Positions 36,829-45,817 of a DNA stretch of 64,000 nucleotides are shown piece after piece. A program made the position numbers and the translations under genes. The stretch spans positions 1 to 64,000 of the forward strand of contig JAJFHU010000043.1 in assembly GCA_021775455.1 (NCBI GenBank), read 5' to 3'. Origin of the DNA: Hyphomicrobiales bacterium (GTDB lineage: Bacteria > Pseudomonadota > Alphaproteobacteria > Rhizobiales > Rhizobiaceae). Under the pieces are notes generated by a model, which was not told where the DNA came from, made no database searches, and saw only the letters and a program-made list of their open reading frames with translations. How positions within the stretch are numbered: position 1 is the first letter of the stretch; every line of letters begins with the position of its first letter.

Positions 36829-37820
36829 CGATCCCCTCCAACAAACTTGATGGTGGGATTAATCCAGGTGTAGATCAGATCAACCAGCGTATTGGAAATG
36901 ACAAAAATCAATCCAACAATGATGATGTAGGCAATGATCAACGGTGTATCGACGCGATTAACCGCTTCAAGAAAAAGGAACCCCATGCCAGGCCACTGAA
37001 AAACAGTTTCAGTCAGGATCGTATAGGCAATCAGGGTGCCAATTTTCACGCCGCCGAGGCTCACAACCGGAATCAGTGTGTTCTTGAGTGCATGCACATA
37101 ACGCACCCTGCGGGTTCGCAGTCCCTTTGCACGGGCGTATTTTACATACTCGGTTTGCAATACCTCCATCATTTCGGCCCGAATCAGGCGAATAAAAAGT
37201 GGAAGCATGATTGAAGAAAGCGCAATGGATGGAAGTACGATATGTTCAAGCCCGTCCAATGTCAGAAGACCGGATTCCCAACCCCAAGGCAGGGCATAGG
37301 TATCGCCACGACCAAACGAGGGCATCCAGCCCAACAAGACCGAAAAAATATAAATTGCAAAAATTGCGGTGAGAAATACCGGAACTGAAATTCCGATAAT
37401 ACTAAACCCCATGATAATCTTGGTAATCAGACTGTCACGATGGATTGCAGTGTAAACGCCCAAGGGAACTGAAAAACCGATAATGATGCATGTGGCAACC
37501 AGCACCAGTTCAAATGTTGCAGGAAATTTGTCGAGGATGACTTCAAGCGCCGGTTTCTTGAAAAAATATGATGTACCCAAATCGCCTTGCACTGCCCGAG
37601 TGATAAATCGCCCATACTGAATCAGGAACGGATCATTGAGGCCCATCTGGTCGCGAAGCGCATCGCGTTCTGCTTCGGACACGGATTGCCCAACAAGCTC
37701 ACGCAGCGGGTCGCCCAGATTGTCCTGAATGGAAAAGCCGACGAGGCTAATCACAAACATCACCAGCGCAGCCTGCAGGAGTCTGCGAAACAGGAATGCT
37801 GCCAGGTCAGGAGCTTTCAT
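36825..37820 (-). CDS. Peptide ABC transporter permease (DppB/OppB-like)
   Basis: A 331-residue permease of six helices with the N-terminal signature FLFRRLLQAALVMFVISLVGFSI and the EAA loop EYVKYARAKGLRTRRVRYVHALKNTLIPVVS. The block FQWPGMGFLFLEAVNRVDTPLIIAYIIIV is diagnostic. It follows the binding-protein gene across a strong hairpin. Confidence 0.93.
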   Translation of the reverse strand: MKAPDLAAFLFRRLLQAALVMFVISLVGFSIQDNLGDPLRELVGQSVSEAERDALRDQMGLNDPFLIQYGRFITRAVQGDLGTSYFFKKPALEVILDKFPATFELVLVATCIIIGFSVPLGVYTAIHRDSLITKIIMGFSIIGISVPVFLTAIFAIYIFSVLLGWMPSFGRGDTYALPWGWESGLLTLDGLEHIVLPSIALSSIMLPLFIRLIRAEMMEVLQTEYVKYARAKGLRTRRVRYVHALKNTLIPVVSLGGVKIGTLIAYTILTETVFQWPGMGFLFLEAVNRVDTPLIIAYIIIVGLIFVISNTLVDLIYTWINPTIKFVGGDR

Positions 37821-37843
37821 GAATGTATTGCCCGAACGGAGGT

Positions 37844-37876
37844 AAAAAAGTTGCGGCGGGAACCAGCCCGCCGCAA
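37844..37876 (-). terminator. Hairpin between binding-protein and permease genes
   Basis: A perfect 10-bp stem, TTGCGGCGGG / CCCGCCGCAA, with a 6-base loop. On the minus strand it is followed by a run of six U with one interruption, so it looks like a rho-independent terminator lying inside the operon. Such elements usually let the binding protein be made in excess over the membrane parts. Confidence 0.8.
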
Positions 37877-37884
37877 TTACTAAC

Positions 37885-39414
37885 TTACTCGATTACAAGA
37901 TCACCGAGATAGGGGAAATTCATCACATTGACGACCGCGTCAATGTTCACACCCTTGCGCGCAGCCCAAGCGAGATCCTGCCAATGAAGCGGTACATAGG
38001 CTGCTTCATCATACAGGATTTTTTCGATACCCTGAAGGACCTTTGCGCGTTCTACGTCATCAGTCATTTTAAGGGTTTTCTCTGTCATCGCATCAACGTC
38101 GGCATTTGAGTAATTGCCGGAGTTGTATTGCCCGCGACCAGTGTCCGCATTCGGGGTCATAGCCAGGAACTCGTAGAAGTTTGCCGAGTCCTCTGTATCC
38201 GAATGCCAGCCAATCATCATGATGTCCGCAGCGCGCTCATCGAATTTTGGCCAGTACTGGGCTTTCGGCATTGTGGTGAGATCGACCTTTATGTTGATCT
38301 TGGAAAGCATCGCCGAAGCCGCTTCACAGATTTTGGCATCGTTCACATAACGGTTGTTCGGACACATCATTGTGACCGATAATCCATCCGCGTGACCGGC
38401 TTCTGCCATCAGCGCCTTTGCCTTGTCCAGATCAAATCGTGGCTTGAGGCTGTCATTGTAGCCGAGATAGCCTTTTGGGCTCATCTGGGCAGCAGCTGTG
38501 CCGAATCCGCGCATGATCTTTTCGACAATGGCCTCGTTGTTGATCGCATGGACGATTGCAAGACGCACCTTTGGATCCTTGAACGCTTCAACCCGTTGCT
38601 GATTAAGTTGAAGGGTAATAATCCTCGTTCCAGACTTGGTGATCAGATCAGTTTTCGGATCGTCACTAATTCGTCCAAGATCGGTTGGTGGCACCGGTGC
38701 AATGAAATCAACGTCACCAGAAAGAAGTGCAGCTACACGGGTTGGCGATTCCTTGATCGGTGTGAAAACAATCTTTTCAACATTACCCGGTGAGTTGCTG
38801 TCCCAATAATCGGCATTGCGTGCAAACTCAACTTTGACGCCTTGCTCGCGGCTCGCAATCGTGTAGGGACCGGTGCAAGAGATGTTTTTGGATGCAAAAC
38901 TGTCACCATGTTTGATGATCTCGTCTTTGCCCTCATAGAATTTGGAATCAAGCGGGAAAATGTAGGTTGCATTGTGCATCACCAACGGGAATGGTCCGTC
39001 GGTTACAATCTCGACCGAATTGTCTCCAACCTTGTTCATCGCCTTGAATGGTTCAAAGATGCCTTTGAAATCAGGGCTGCCTTTCAGCCGGTTAAACGTC
39101 CAGACTACATCGTCTGCTGTCATAGTGTTGCCGGAATGAAACTTTACCCCGGATCGCAGATTGAATTGAACAGTAGTTTCGTTTACCCGCTCCCAGCTTT
39201 CAGCCAAACGCGGTTCAAAACTCAAATCGCTTGCCCAGCGAACCAGCGGATCACACACCATGTGTGAAAGTTGCAAGGTACCGCCGGATAATTGCTCGTG
39301 AATATCCAGCGAAACCGGATCGGCATCATATGCCATTTTCAAAGTTTTGGCTTCCGCTATGCCGGATAGACCGACCGCGCAAACACCTGCCAGTAATACA
39401 TGCTTCAGTCGCAT
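37885..39414 (-). CDS. Peptide ABC transporter substrate-binding protein (family 5)
   Basis: A 509-residue periplasmic protein with a signal peptide (about 1-22, ending GIAEA) and the family-5 features SGTLQLSHMVCDPLVRW-like opening, VQFNLRSGVKFHSGNTMTADDVVWTFNRL and DFKDPKVRLAIVHAINNEAI-like core. It binds peptides, or other small ligands such as glutathione or opines in some relatives. It is the first gene of the operon SBP-B-C-D-F. The ligand cannot be read. Confidence 0.92.
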   Translation of the reverse strand: MRLKHVLLAGVCAVGLSGIAEAKTLKMAYDADPVSLDIHEQLSGGTLQLSHMVCDPLVRWASDLSFEPRLAESWERVNETTVQFNLRSGVKFHSGNTMTADDVVWTFNRLKGSPDFKGIFEPFKAMNKVGDNSVEIVTDGPFPLVMHNATYIFPLDSKFYEGKDEIIKHGDSFASKNISCTGPYTIASREQGVKVEFARNADYWDSNSPGNVEKIVFTPIKESPTRVAALLSGDVDFIAPVPPTDLGRISDDPKTDLITKSGTRIITLQLNQQRVEAFKDPKVRLAIVHAINNEAIVEKIMRGFGTAAAQMSPKGYLGYNDSLKPRFDLDKAKALMAEAGHADGLSVTMMCPNNRYVNDAKICEAASAMLSKINIKVDLTTMPKAQYWPKFDERAADIMMIGWHSDTEDSANFYEFLAMTPNADTGRGQYNSGNYSNADVDAMTEKTLKMTDDVERAKVLQGIEKILYDEAAYVPLHWQDLAWAARKGVNIDAVVNVMNFPYLGDLVIE

Positions 39415-39620
39415 GACTTCTCCTCCTGTTATGTAGTTTTTCCAATTGCTTCTGCGGCAATTAAGTTGAGCATATGAACAATATTCAGGATTTACAAGCT
39501 ATCGAAAAGACGGATTATTATGACCAACTGCTGGTTCACTCTGGAATGTATTGCGATTTGCCGGATTGTTCGTTGAAATAACGGTTCAAAATGCGATCCA
39601 ACAAAAGGAAGATTCTGAAC

Positions 39621-40292
39621 ATGTACATATTGTATGGAGGCAAACTTACACGTTCGGCACTGGTGGAGCAGGTATTAGCCGAATGTGAAGTCGAGTATGA
39701 GTTGCGAGAGATCGATACATCAAGGCAGGAGCAGCGTTCGCCAGAATTTTTGAAAATTAATCCCGCAGGGTGGGTTCCGGCACTTGTTTCTCCGCAAGGC
39801 AAAACGTTTTACGAGACTCCAGCAATTAACCTGTACCTAGCGGAAAAATACAAACCCGGAGAACTCGCGCCGGTCGGTGCTGACCCGGACCGCGGATTGT
39901 TCTTGAGTGGGCTGTTTTACATTACCGGAATGATTGAGCCAGCATTTAAGCGTTACTGGTTTCCCGATCGTTATGCTGGCGGCGAGAAGGACGCTGAAGC
40001 TGTCAGGCAGGCAGCACTTGGGGAAGTAGTCGATCTTTATACTGTTATTGACAATCGCCTGTCTGTGGCAGGGCCTTTCCATCTTGGTGAACGTTTTTCA
40101 TTGGTGGATTTGACGATGGCCTATTGGTCAGAGGGTTTTGTTCACCCAGACAATATTGACCATCTGTCTGCGGTAAAACATTGCTATGAGCTGGTCTATG
40201 ATCGTCCGAAAATAAGGAATATGCGAAACACACAAAGAAAAATGATTGAAGATTTCAACCGGCGCCAATCTTCAGGAACGGGCGGCTGGTGA
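39621..40292 (+). CDS. Glutathione S-transferase family protein
   Basis: A 223-residue protein with an N-terminal thioredoxin-like glutathione-binding domain: YILYGGKLTRSALVEQVLAECEVEYELREID, then NPAGWVPALVSPQGKTFYETPAINLYLAEKY, with the usual Pro and the Glu-Thr/Ser pair for glutathione. The all-helix C-terminal domain carries GERFSLVDLTMAYW. ATG 39621 is preceded by AAGGAAG. It is 25 bases upstream of a CoA-transferase gene and likely cotranscribed; the substrate is unknown. Confidence 0.88.
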   Translation: MYILYGGKLTRSALVEQVLAECEVEYELREIDTSRQEQRSPEFLKINPAGWVPALVSPQGKTFYETPAINLYLAEKYKPGELAPVGADPDRGLFLSGLFYITGMIEPAFKRYWFPDRYAGGEKDAEAVRQAALGEVVDLYTVIDNRLSVAGPFHLGERFSLVDLTMAYWSEGFVHPDNIDHLSAVKHCYELVYDRPKIRNMRNTQRKMIEDFNRRQSSGTGGW

Positions 40293-40317
40293 TGATGATT
40301 TGCCGGAGAAGTGATTT

Positions 40318-41502
40318 ATGTCGGGACCCCTAAATGGCGTTAGAGTACTTGATCTGAGCGCCATGATTTCAGGCCCCCTGGGTGGGATGATACTGGCGGA
40401 CCAGGGAGCAGATGTAATCAAGATTGAGCCACCTGCAGGAGATTCCACTCGTTGGGTTGCTACTGGCCGAAATGGATTTTCAGCTTCATTCCTTAACAAC
40501 AATCGAAATAAACGCTCTGTTGTCCTGGATTTAAAATCGCCCGCAGGTAAAAGGGCAATTCAGTCGCTGATTGCCACCGCCGATGTGATCCTGCAGAATT
40601 TCCGGCCAGGAGTCGTTGATCGGCTGGGAATTGGTTATAATGACTCCAAGGCTATCAAGGCCGATATCATCTATGCGTCAATTTCCGGGTTTGGCGAACA
40701 AGGTCCTTACGTCAACAAACCGGTTTTTGATCCTCTAATTCAATCCCTGTCTGGACTAACGACAGTTCAGGCGGGTTCAGACAATGTTAGACCAACGCTC
40801 GTCCGCACAATATTACCCGACAAACTGACTGGCTTTGCCATTGCGCAGGCAATTACCGCAGCACTTTTTTCGCGTGAGAGAAACGGTGAGGGTCAGCATA
40901 TCCATCTTAATATGCTCGATACCGTTGTGCACTTCATGTGGTCATCCGACATGGGTGGGCACACATTCGTTGGTGATGAGTTGAAGGAAGAAACGGCACA
41001 AAGCTTCATTGACCTCATTTACGAAACTGCGGATGGATACATGTCTGTGGCTGCATTTCGCCGGGTGGATTGGAAAAAACTGGCTGATGCCTGTGAACGC
41101 CCGGACTGGAAAACGGATGAAAGGTTTCTGACTTCTGCTGGATTGGAAGATTACAAGAATGAGCGTCTGGAGATGACCCAGGAAGCTCTGGTGGAGCGAA
41201 CCACCAAGGAGTGGATTGAGCGTTTTACCAAGTTTGATGTGCCCCATGCTCCGGTGCTGACACGAGGCGAAATGATCAATAACCCCCAGATCAAGGCAAA
41301 CCAGTTGATTGAAGAATACGACCACCCTGCGGTGGGCCGAATTCGCCAAACTCGCACACCTGCGGTTTTTGATGGGACGCCAGCAAAATACCGGTTTGGT
41401 GGCGCTTCACTGGGTGAACATACAAGAGAGGTTCTCACCGAAGTCGGTTTGTCAGAGAATGATATTGCTCAGATACTCAAGAACAACTCTCAGCAGGATT
41501 GA
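40318..41502 (+). CDS. CaiB/BaiF family CoA-transferase
   Basis: A 394-residue class III CoA-transferase. Typical blocks are GVRVLDLSAMISGPLGGMILADQGADVIKIEPPAGDSTR, the NRNKRSVVLDLKSPAGK segment, the LQNFRPGVVDRLGIGYNDSKAIKADIIYASISGFGEQGPY block, and the catalytic Asp at about NMLDTVV. Members transfer CoA between carboxylic acids (formyl/oxalate, carnitine, succinate and others). ATG 40318 follows GGAGAAG. Its partner acyl-CoA enzyme is not in the window. Confidence 0.9.
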   Translation: MSGPLNGVRVLDLSAMISGPLGGMILADQGADVIKIEPPAGDSTRWVATGRNGFSASFLNNNRNKRSVVLDLKSPAGKRAIQSLIATADVILQNFRPGVVDRLGIGYNDSKAIKADIIYASISGFGEQGPYVNKPVFDPLIQSLSGLTTVQAGSDNVRPTLVRTILPDKLTGFAIAQAITAALFSRERNGEGQHIHLNMLDTVVHFMWSSDMGGHTFVGDELKEETAQSFIDLIYETADGYMSVAAFRRVDWKKLADACERPDWKTDERFLTSAGLEDYKNERLEMTQEALVERTTKEWIERFTKFDVPHAPVLTRGEMINNPQIKANQLIEEYDHPAVGRIRQTRTPAVFDGTPAKYRFGGASLGEHTREVLTEVGLSENDIAQILKNNSQQD

Positions 41503-41505
41503 TAT

Positions 41506-42756
41506 CTACGTAAAACGTTTCGGATCAAACGCGGAGATGTCAAAATTCGGTTTCCGGTTCTCTGCCAAATCGGCAATGATACGACCAGTAATACCGCCCA
41601 GTGTCAGACCAATGTGCTGATGTCCGAATGCGTGAAGAATGTTTTTAGAGTTTGGGGCAGCTCCAATGGCGGGGAGCGCATCGGGAAAAGTGGGCCGAAA
41701 CCCAAGCCACTCTTCATCAGGTTCACCAATGTCTCCAAACATTTCATTTGCTTTCGTGGTTAGATATTGAATCCGGTTCGAAGATGGTTTTGGGTCCAAC
41801 CCTGCAATCTCAACTGTTCCGGCAATTCTCAATCCAGTGTCCATTGGAGTGGCGTAAAAGCCCGCATCTGCCCATCCGACCGGTCTCGATACCATGTAAC
41901 CAAGATTTCGATAGGAAATGTGGTGTCCTCTTTCAGTGTCGAGTGGTAACTGGCGGATTCCGGCGCCTTCAATTGATTTTCCATGGGCCCCTGCAGCGAT
42001 AACTACCTTGGAAGCGTTGACGGTTTTACCGCTTTCAAGCGTAATCTTTACACTATCGGATATTGAATCAATTTTAGTTGCATTGGCTTTTCGCCATTCA
42101 CCACCGCGCTCAACAAGCCGTGTATGCATTCGTTGGACAAGTGCTTGAGGATCGCGAACATGCCGGGCTCCCTTGTACCGCACTCCCTTGTAAAGAGGCA
42201 GCTTCAGATTGGGTTCAAGGTCCTTGATTTGCTGCTCGTCAAGAACGTCAAACTCAACGCCATTTTCTTTGCGCAATTGATTGTAGGGCCACGCCTTGTC
42301 AAACCCCTTTTGGGTTGACCAGACGTACAGGCAGTCATTTGAGACCATGAGGTCCTGACAGGCCGCTTCCTCAATGAGGGGATCCAGTCCGGCATCTGCA
42401 TGGGACAGCAAAATACCAAGATTGTTGATAATTGTTTCAACCCGCCTTGGTGCGCAATTGCGCAAGAATGATATCATCCATGGCATATTGCGCAGAACAT
42501 AAGTCCAGCTAAAGCCCAGCGGGCTGTCTTTTGAAAAAAGCAGTTTTGGCAGTTCGCTCAGAATGGCGGGATTGTTGACCGGGATGCAGGCATACGTGGC
42601 GATCGTTCCGGCATTGCCATAAGAAGCGCCAGAACCAGGTTCATTGCGGTCAACAATCAGCACCTTCAAGCCGCGCATGTTTGCCCAAAGCGCACAGGAA
42701 ACACCGACGATGCCCGCACCAACAACAACCAGATCGTATTTTACTTCCTGTTGCAT
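41506..42756 (-). CDS. D-amino-acid dehydrogenase-like FAD oxidoreductase (DadA family)
   Basis: A 416-residue flavoprotein. It has YDLVVVGAGIVGVSCALWANMRGLKVLIVDRN as the FAD site, followed by the DadA-type GSGASYGNAGTIATYACIPVNNP segment, and a C-terminal GFRPTFPDALPAIGAAPNSKNILHAFGHQHIGLTLGGITGRIIADL. D-amino acids, or imino acids such as hydroxyproline, are likely substrates; the exact one is inference. Its stop is three bases from that of the CoA-transferase gene on the other strand. The upstream gap of about 160 bases holds only a doubtful short reading frame. Confidence 0.87.
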   Translation of the reverse strand: MQQEVKYDLVVVGAGIVGVSCALWANMRGLKVLIVDRNEPGSGASYGNAGTIATYACIPVNNPAILSELPKLLFSKDSPLGFSWTYVLRNMPWMISFLRNCAPRRVETIINNLGILLSHADAGLDPLIEEAACQDLMVSNDCLYVWSTQKGFDKAWPYNQLRKENGVEFDVLDEQQIKDLEPNLKLPLYKGVRYKGARHVRDPQALVQRMHTRLVERGGEWRKANATKIDSISDSVKITLESGKTVNASKVVIAAGAHGKSIEGAGIRQLPLDTERGHHISYRNLGYMVSRPVGWADAGFYATPMDTGLRIAGTVEIAGLDPKPSSNRIQYLTTKANEMFGDIGEPDEEWLGFRPTFPDALPAIGAAPNSKNILHAFGHQHIGLTLGGITGRIIADLAENRKPNFDISAFDPKRFT

Positions 42757-42916
42757 CTAAGTGGCTTTGCCCTCAAGTCCGTCTTCTTCGTCAGCAGATG
42801 CATTGGGGATCCGCATTTCGAATGTTTCGCTCACGCAGGCATAATCGTGGTATTCCATGCGGGCGATTGGTTTGACGGCTGAATTGTTGGCCGCATTCCG
42901 TAATTTCCACGTTGCC

Positions 42917-43300
42917 TTACTGATCAGATGAACTTGTTGCCTTGAATACAACAAGTGCGAATACCAAGAAGGAAATCGTGTATCCAATTGAAGAAACTGC
43001 AGCGATTGGTTCTGCGTCAACGTTGCCGGAATACAGGAGCCATAAGCCGATAATCAATCCCAAAAATGAAATTTGAGACAGCCAAAAATGAACTTTGGAA
43101 AGCATTAAGGGAACCGCATTTTTAAAAATGTGATAAAAAATCCCGAATATTGCAAAACTCAGCCATCCGATCACCATAATATGAGCATGTGTAGGCCGTT
43201 GGCTATAGTCATGTCCGATCGCCATGTGAAGGCCTGCCGCCATACCCAGCAATCCATAAATTGCCGCCGATAATAGAAATTTCTTGCTGATACTGCTCAT
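42917..43300 (-). CDS. Small heme-copper-oxidase subunit I-like membrane protein
   Basis: A 127-residue, four-helix membrane protein. It contains histidines 25, 30, 38, 40, 57 and 71, in AGLHMAIGHDY, RPTHAHIMVIGWLSFAIFGIFYH and MLSKVHFWLS. The pattern resembles the first helices of subunit I of cbb3-type oxidases and NO reductases (HxH plus GWxxFAIFG...H), but at about a quarter of the length. Small proteins of this type exist in alphaproteobacteria without a set role; heme binding is possible. It is alone in its transcript. Confidence 0.75.
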   Translation of the reverse strand: MSSISKKFLLSAAIYGLLGMAAGLHMAIGHDYSQRPTHAHIMVIGWLSFAIFGIFYHIFKNAVPLMLSKVHFWLSQISFLGLIIGLWLLYSGNVDAEPIAAVSSIGYTISFLVFALVVFKATSSSDQ

Positions 43301-43341
43301 ATAGCCTCGCGGTTTTCTAACACTTCCTTAACCCTAATGGT

Positions 43342-43359
43342 TTCTAAACGTGTCTAGAA
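43342..43359. promoter_or_regulatory. 18-base palindrome upstream of the mini heme-copper gene
   Basis: TTCTAAACGTGTCTAGAA pairs at 7 of 9 positions. It is 42 bases upstream of the heme-copper-like gene start and 127 bases before tolQ. It partly recalls the TTTAGAA half of the iron-control element bound by Irr, but the second half is missing, so the regulator remains open. Confidence 0.4.
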
Positions 43360-43485
43360 GGAGTAGTGTATCTTTGCCGCCTTCCTTTGACCACACTTTT
43401 CGGTTTTTCAGTGACGCAAAACGGGTGTATGACAGATGCCCGATGGGGCTGAAACAATTCTTTTTTCTGAAAGTGACCTGCATTC

Positions 43486-44241
43486 ATGATTGAGCATGCA
43501 ATCTTTGCAATTTCGACTGCCTTTGCACAAGAAGTTGAAGTTTCTGAATTGGGAGTAACCACAGACGTATCGCTTCTCGCATTATTCCTTGAAGCATCCA
43601 TTACGGTCCAGCTGGTTATGATTGGCCTGTTGCTCGCTTCTGTTTGGAGTTGGGCAATAATCGTCGACAAATGGTTTTTGTATGCCCGTACCAAACGTCA
43701 ATTGGACAGGTTCGAGAAGGTGTTTTGGTCCGGTCAATCCCTTGAGGAGCTGTATCGCTCTCTCGCCGATCGTACACCAACCGGCATGGGAGCTCTTTTT
43801 GTTTCCGCGATGCGTGAATGGAAGCGCTCTCATGAAAGGGGAGCAAGATCACCGATTGGGCTGCAAACTCGACTGGACAAGGCCCTTGATGTTTCACTTG
43901 CCCGTGAAATTGAGCGCCTTGAGCGCAGGTTGATGTTCCTTGCAACAGTTGGTTCCGCAGCTCCGTTCGTCGGTTTGTTCGGAACAGTTATTGGCATCAT
44001 GACTTCTTTTCAGGCCATTGCCGGATCAAAATCCACAAGTCTTGCGGTCGTAGCACCGGGAATTGCCGAAGCACTATTCGCTACCGCTTTGGGATTGCTG
44101 GCAGCAATACCGGCCACAATATTTTATAACAAATTTTCATCTGACGTTTCCAAAATCAATTTACGCCTTGAAGGTTTTGCCGATGAATTCTCCGCCATAC
44201 TTTCGCGCCAGATTGATGAGAAGAATAAACCTGCTGAATAG
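43486..44241 (+). CDS. tolQ: Tol-Pal system protein TolQ
   Basis: A 251-residue proton-channel subunit of the Tol-Pal envelope complex. It has three membrane segments; the first is about 38-58 and the pair near the C-terminus contains FLATVGSAAPFVGLFGTVIGIMTSFQAIAG and GIAEALFATALGLLAAIPATIFYN. It forms the motor with TolR and TolA during cell constriction. The acyl-CoA thioesterase gene ybgC that often comes first is absent here. Confidence 0.95.
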   Translation: MIEHAIFAISTAFAQEVEVSELGVTTDVSLLALFLEASITVQLVMIGLLLASVWSWAIIVDKWFLYARTKRQLDRFEKVFWSGQSLEELYRSLADRTPTGMGALFVSAMREWKRSHERGARSPIGLQTRLDKALDVSLAREIERLERRLMFLATVGSAAPFVGLFGTVIGIMTSFQAIAGSKSTSLAVVAPGIAEALFATALGLLAAIPATIFYNKFSSDVSKINLRLEGFADEFSAILSRQIDEKNKPAE

Positions 44242-44252
44242 GAATAACAACA

Positions 44253-44702
44253 ATGGGAATGTCTACAACTAATTCAGGTGGCGGTAGCCGCAAGCGGCGA
44301 TCACGACGCCATCAGCCAATTAGCGAAATCAACGTTACGCCATTTGTTGATGTGATGTTGGTGTTGCTAATTGTATTTATGGTGACCGCACCACTTTTGA
44401 CTGTTGGTGTTCAGGTTGACCTGCCCAAAACGGAAGCCGGTGCCGTGAATGCTGAAACTCAACCTATAACGCTGACCATTGACGCAAATGGCAAGGTTTT
44501 CATTCAGGAAACGGAACTCACTCTGGATGAACTAACACCCCGGCTAAAGGCAATTTCCGATACACGCGAAAAGCTGGAAACCCGAATTTTCATTCGTGGT
44601 GATAGTGCCGCAACATATGACATTGTTGCTCGCGTGCTTGGCCGTGTATCTGCATCTGGTTTCAAGAAGTTTACCCTGTCCAGCCTGCCGCCAGATTCTT
44701 GA
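44253..44702 (+). CDS. tolR: Tol-Pal system protein TolR
   Basis: A 149-residue protein of the ExbD/TolR family with one membrane helix, EINVTPFVDVMLVLLIVFMVTAPLLTVGVQVDLPK, in which the Asp of PFVDV is the proton-carrying residue. The rest is the periplasmic domain. AGGAAT before ATG; 11 bases after tolQ. Confidence 0.95.
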   Translation: MGMSTTNSGGGSRKRRSRRHQPISEINVTPFVDVMLVLLIVFMVTAPLLTVGVQVDLPKTEAGAVNAETQPITLTIDANGKVFIQETELTLDELTPRLKAISDTREKLETRIFIRGDSAATYDIVARVLGRVSASGFKKFTLSSLPPDS

Positions 44703-44731
44703 GTATCGATTTTGAGAGCGTAAGTTAGAAA

Positions 44732-45772
44732 ATGAAGCTCGGTGTAGGCATATCAAGCGCTGCCCATGTGGCTATTCTGACTTGGGGGATGTTGTCCATT
44801 TCTCCCCCGGCACCGGAAATTATTGAGCTTGGTAGTGTTACAATGGATTTTGAGGCTTCTGAAGTCAGCAAACAGGCAGAAGGTGAAAAGCAGGCTGAAA
44901 TTGATGAAACACCTGCTCCCAAGCCAACCGAAAAACCAGTGATTTTACCGGATGCCTTAAATACAGGTGAAAGCCAGCGCGATGAGCAATCAACCGAGGA
45001 TGCGGAAGCCAAACCTAATCCGGTAGAAAAATCGGCCACCGCTCCGAAAACACCGGCAGCCACATCAAATCCTGAAAGCGGCCCCAAACCCGAAGAAGTA
45101 CCTGCTCCTGCCACCGAATTGTCCTCGTTAAATCAACCGTCGGTTCCGGTTACCGAAAATGAAGTCTCGGACGTTCCTGAACTATCCGAAGTGGGTGAAG
45201 AATTCGCAAAACTACCGGAAAGTGTTCCGGTGCCAGCGGTTAAGCCCAAACTGCCAAAGCCAGCAACTGCCAAAACACAGGAACGTAAAAAGCCCAAAGA
45301 TGACCCTGCAAGAGCAGCGAGCAGTGCCCAGCAGGATCAAGAACTTTCAAATGAAGACAAGATTGCTGCACTTTTGAACAAGCAGGAAGCTGCTTCCAGT
45401 GGCGCCAAGCGGTCAACTGAACAAGCGTCACTTGGAACCAAGTCGGCCGATCCTTCGGCAAAATTGTCCCGCCGTGAAGAGGATGCCTTGGTGGAGGCAA
45501 TCAGCCGGTGCTCTACTGGTCAGGCTGGTCAGGATATTTCTGAAGATCTGAAAGTAACGGTGGAAATTCAACTTTTGCCAAACGGAGAGCTGGTATCGGG
45601 AAGCCTTGCTGCAAAAGTAAGTGGTGGTACACAGGAAGAACGAAGTCGCTATGTGCGGTCAGTTCAGCGTTACGTGCTTCGTTGTGCTCCCTATGACATG
45701 TTGCCGAAAGAAAAGTATGACACCTGGTCGGAAGTAAATATCACATTCCACGTGTCTGAAATGTTCCGTTAA
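44732..45772 (+). CDS. tolA: Tol-Pal system protein TolA
   Basis: A 346-residue protein that spans the periplasm. One N-terminal membrane segment (about 5-24) precedes a long Pro/Glu/Lys-rich linker (about 30-240), then a C-terminal domain of about 100 residues (RREEDALVEAISRCSTGQ to the end) that matches TolA domain III. Two Cys (in RCSTG and LRCAPYD) fit the disulfide of that domain. Low-complexity composition makes the linker hard to align; the position fixes the name. Confidence 0.9.
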   Translation: MKLGVGISSAAHVAILTWGMLSISPPAPEIIELGSVTMDFEASEVSKQAEGEKQAEIDETPAPKPTEKPVILPDALNTGESQRDEQSTEDAEAKPNPVEKSATAPKTPAATSNPESGPKPEEVPAPATELSSLNQPSVPVTENEVSDVPELSEVGEEFAKLPESVPVPAVKPKLPKPATAKTQERKKPKDDPARAASSAQQDQELSNEDKIAALLNKQEAASSGAKRSTEQASLGTKSADPSAKLSRREEDALVEAISRCSTGQAGQDISEDLKVTVEIQLLPNGELVSGSLAAKVSGGTQEERSRYVRSVQRYVLRCAPYDMLPKEKYDTWSEVNITFHVSEMFR

Positions 45773-45817
45773 AGTCATGAAACGAGTATAAGCGCCCCGA
45801 TTGATGGAGATGCATGA

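Noticed and set aside
42757-43020. An 87-residue frame between the DadA-like gene and the heme-copper-like gene
   Set aside because: It overlaps the heme-copper gene by about 100 bases in another frame, has no ribosome site, and its first half is low-quality sequence. A 33-residue form from ATG 42858 cannot be excluded.
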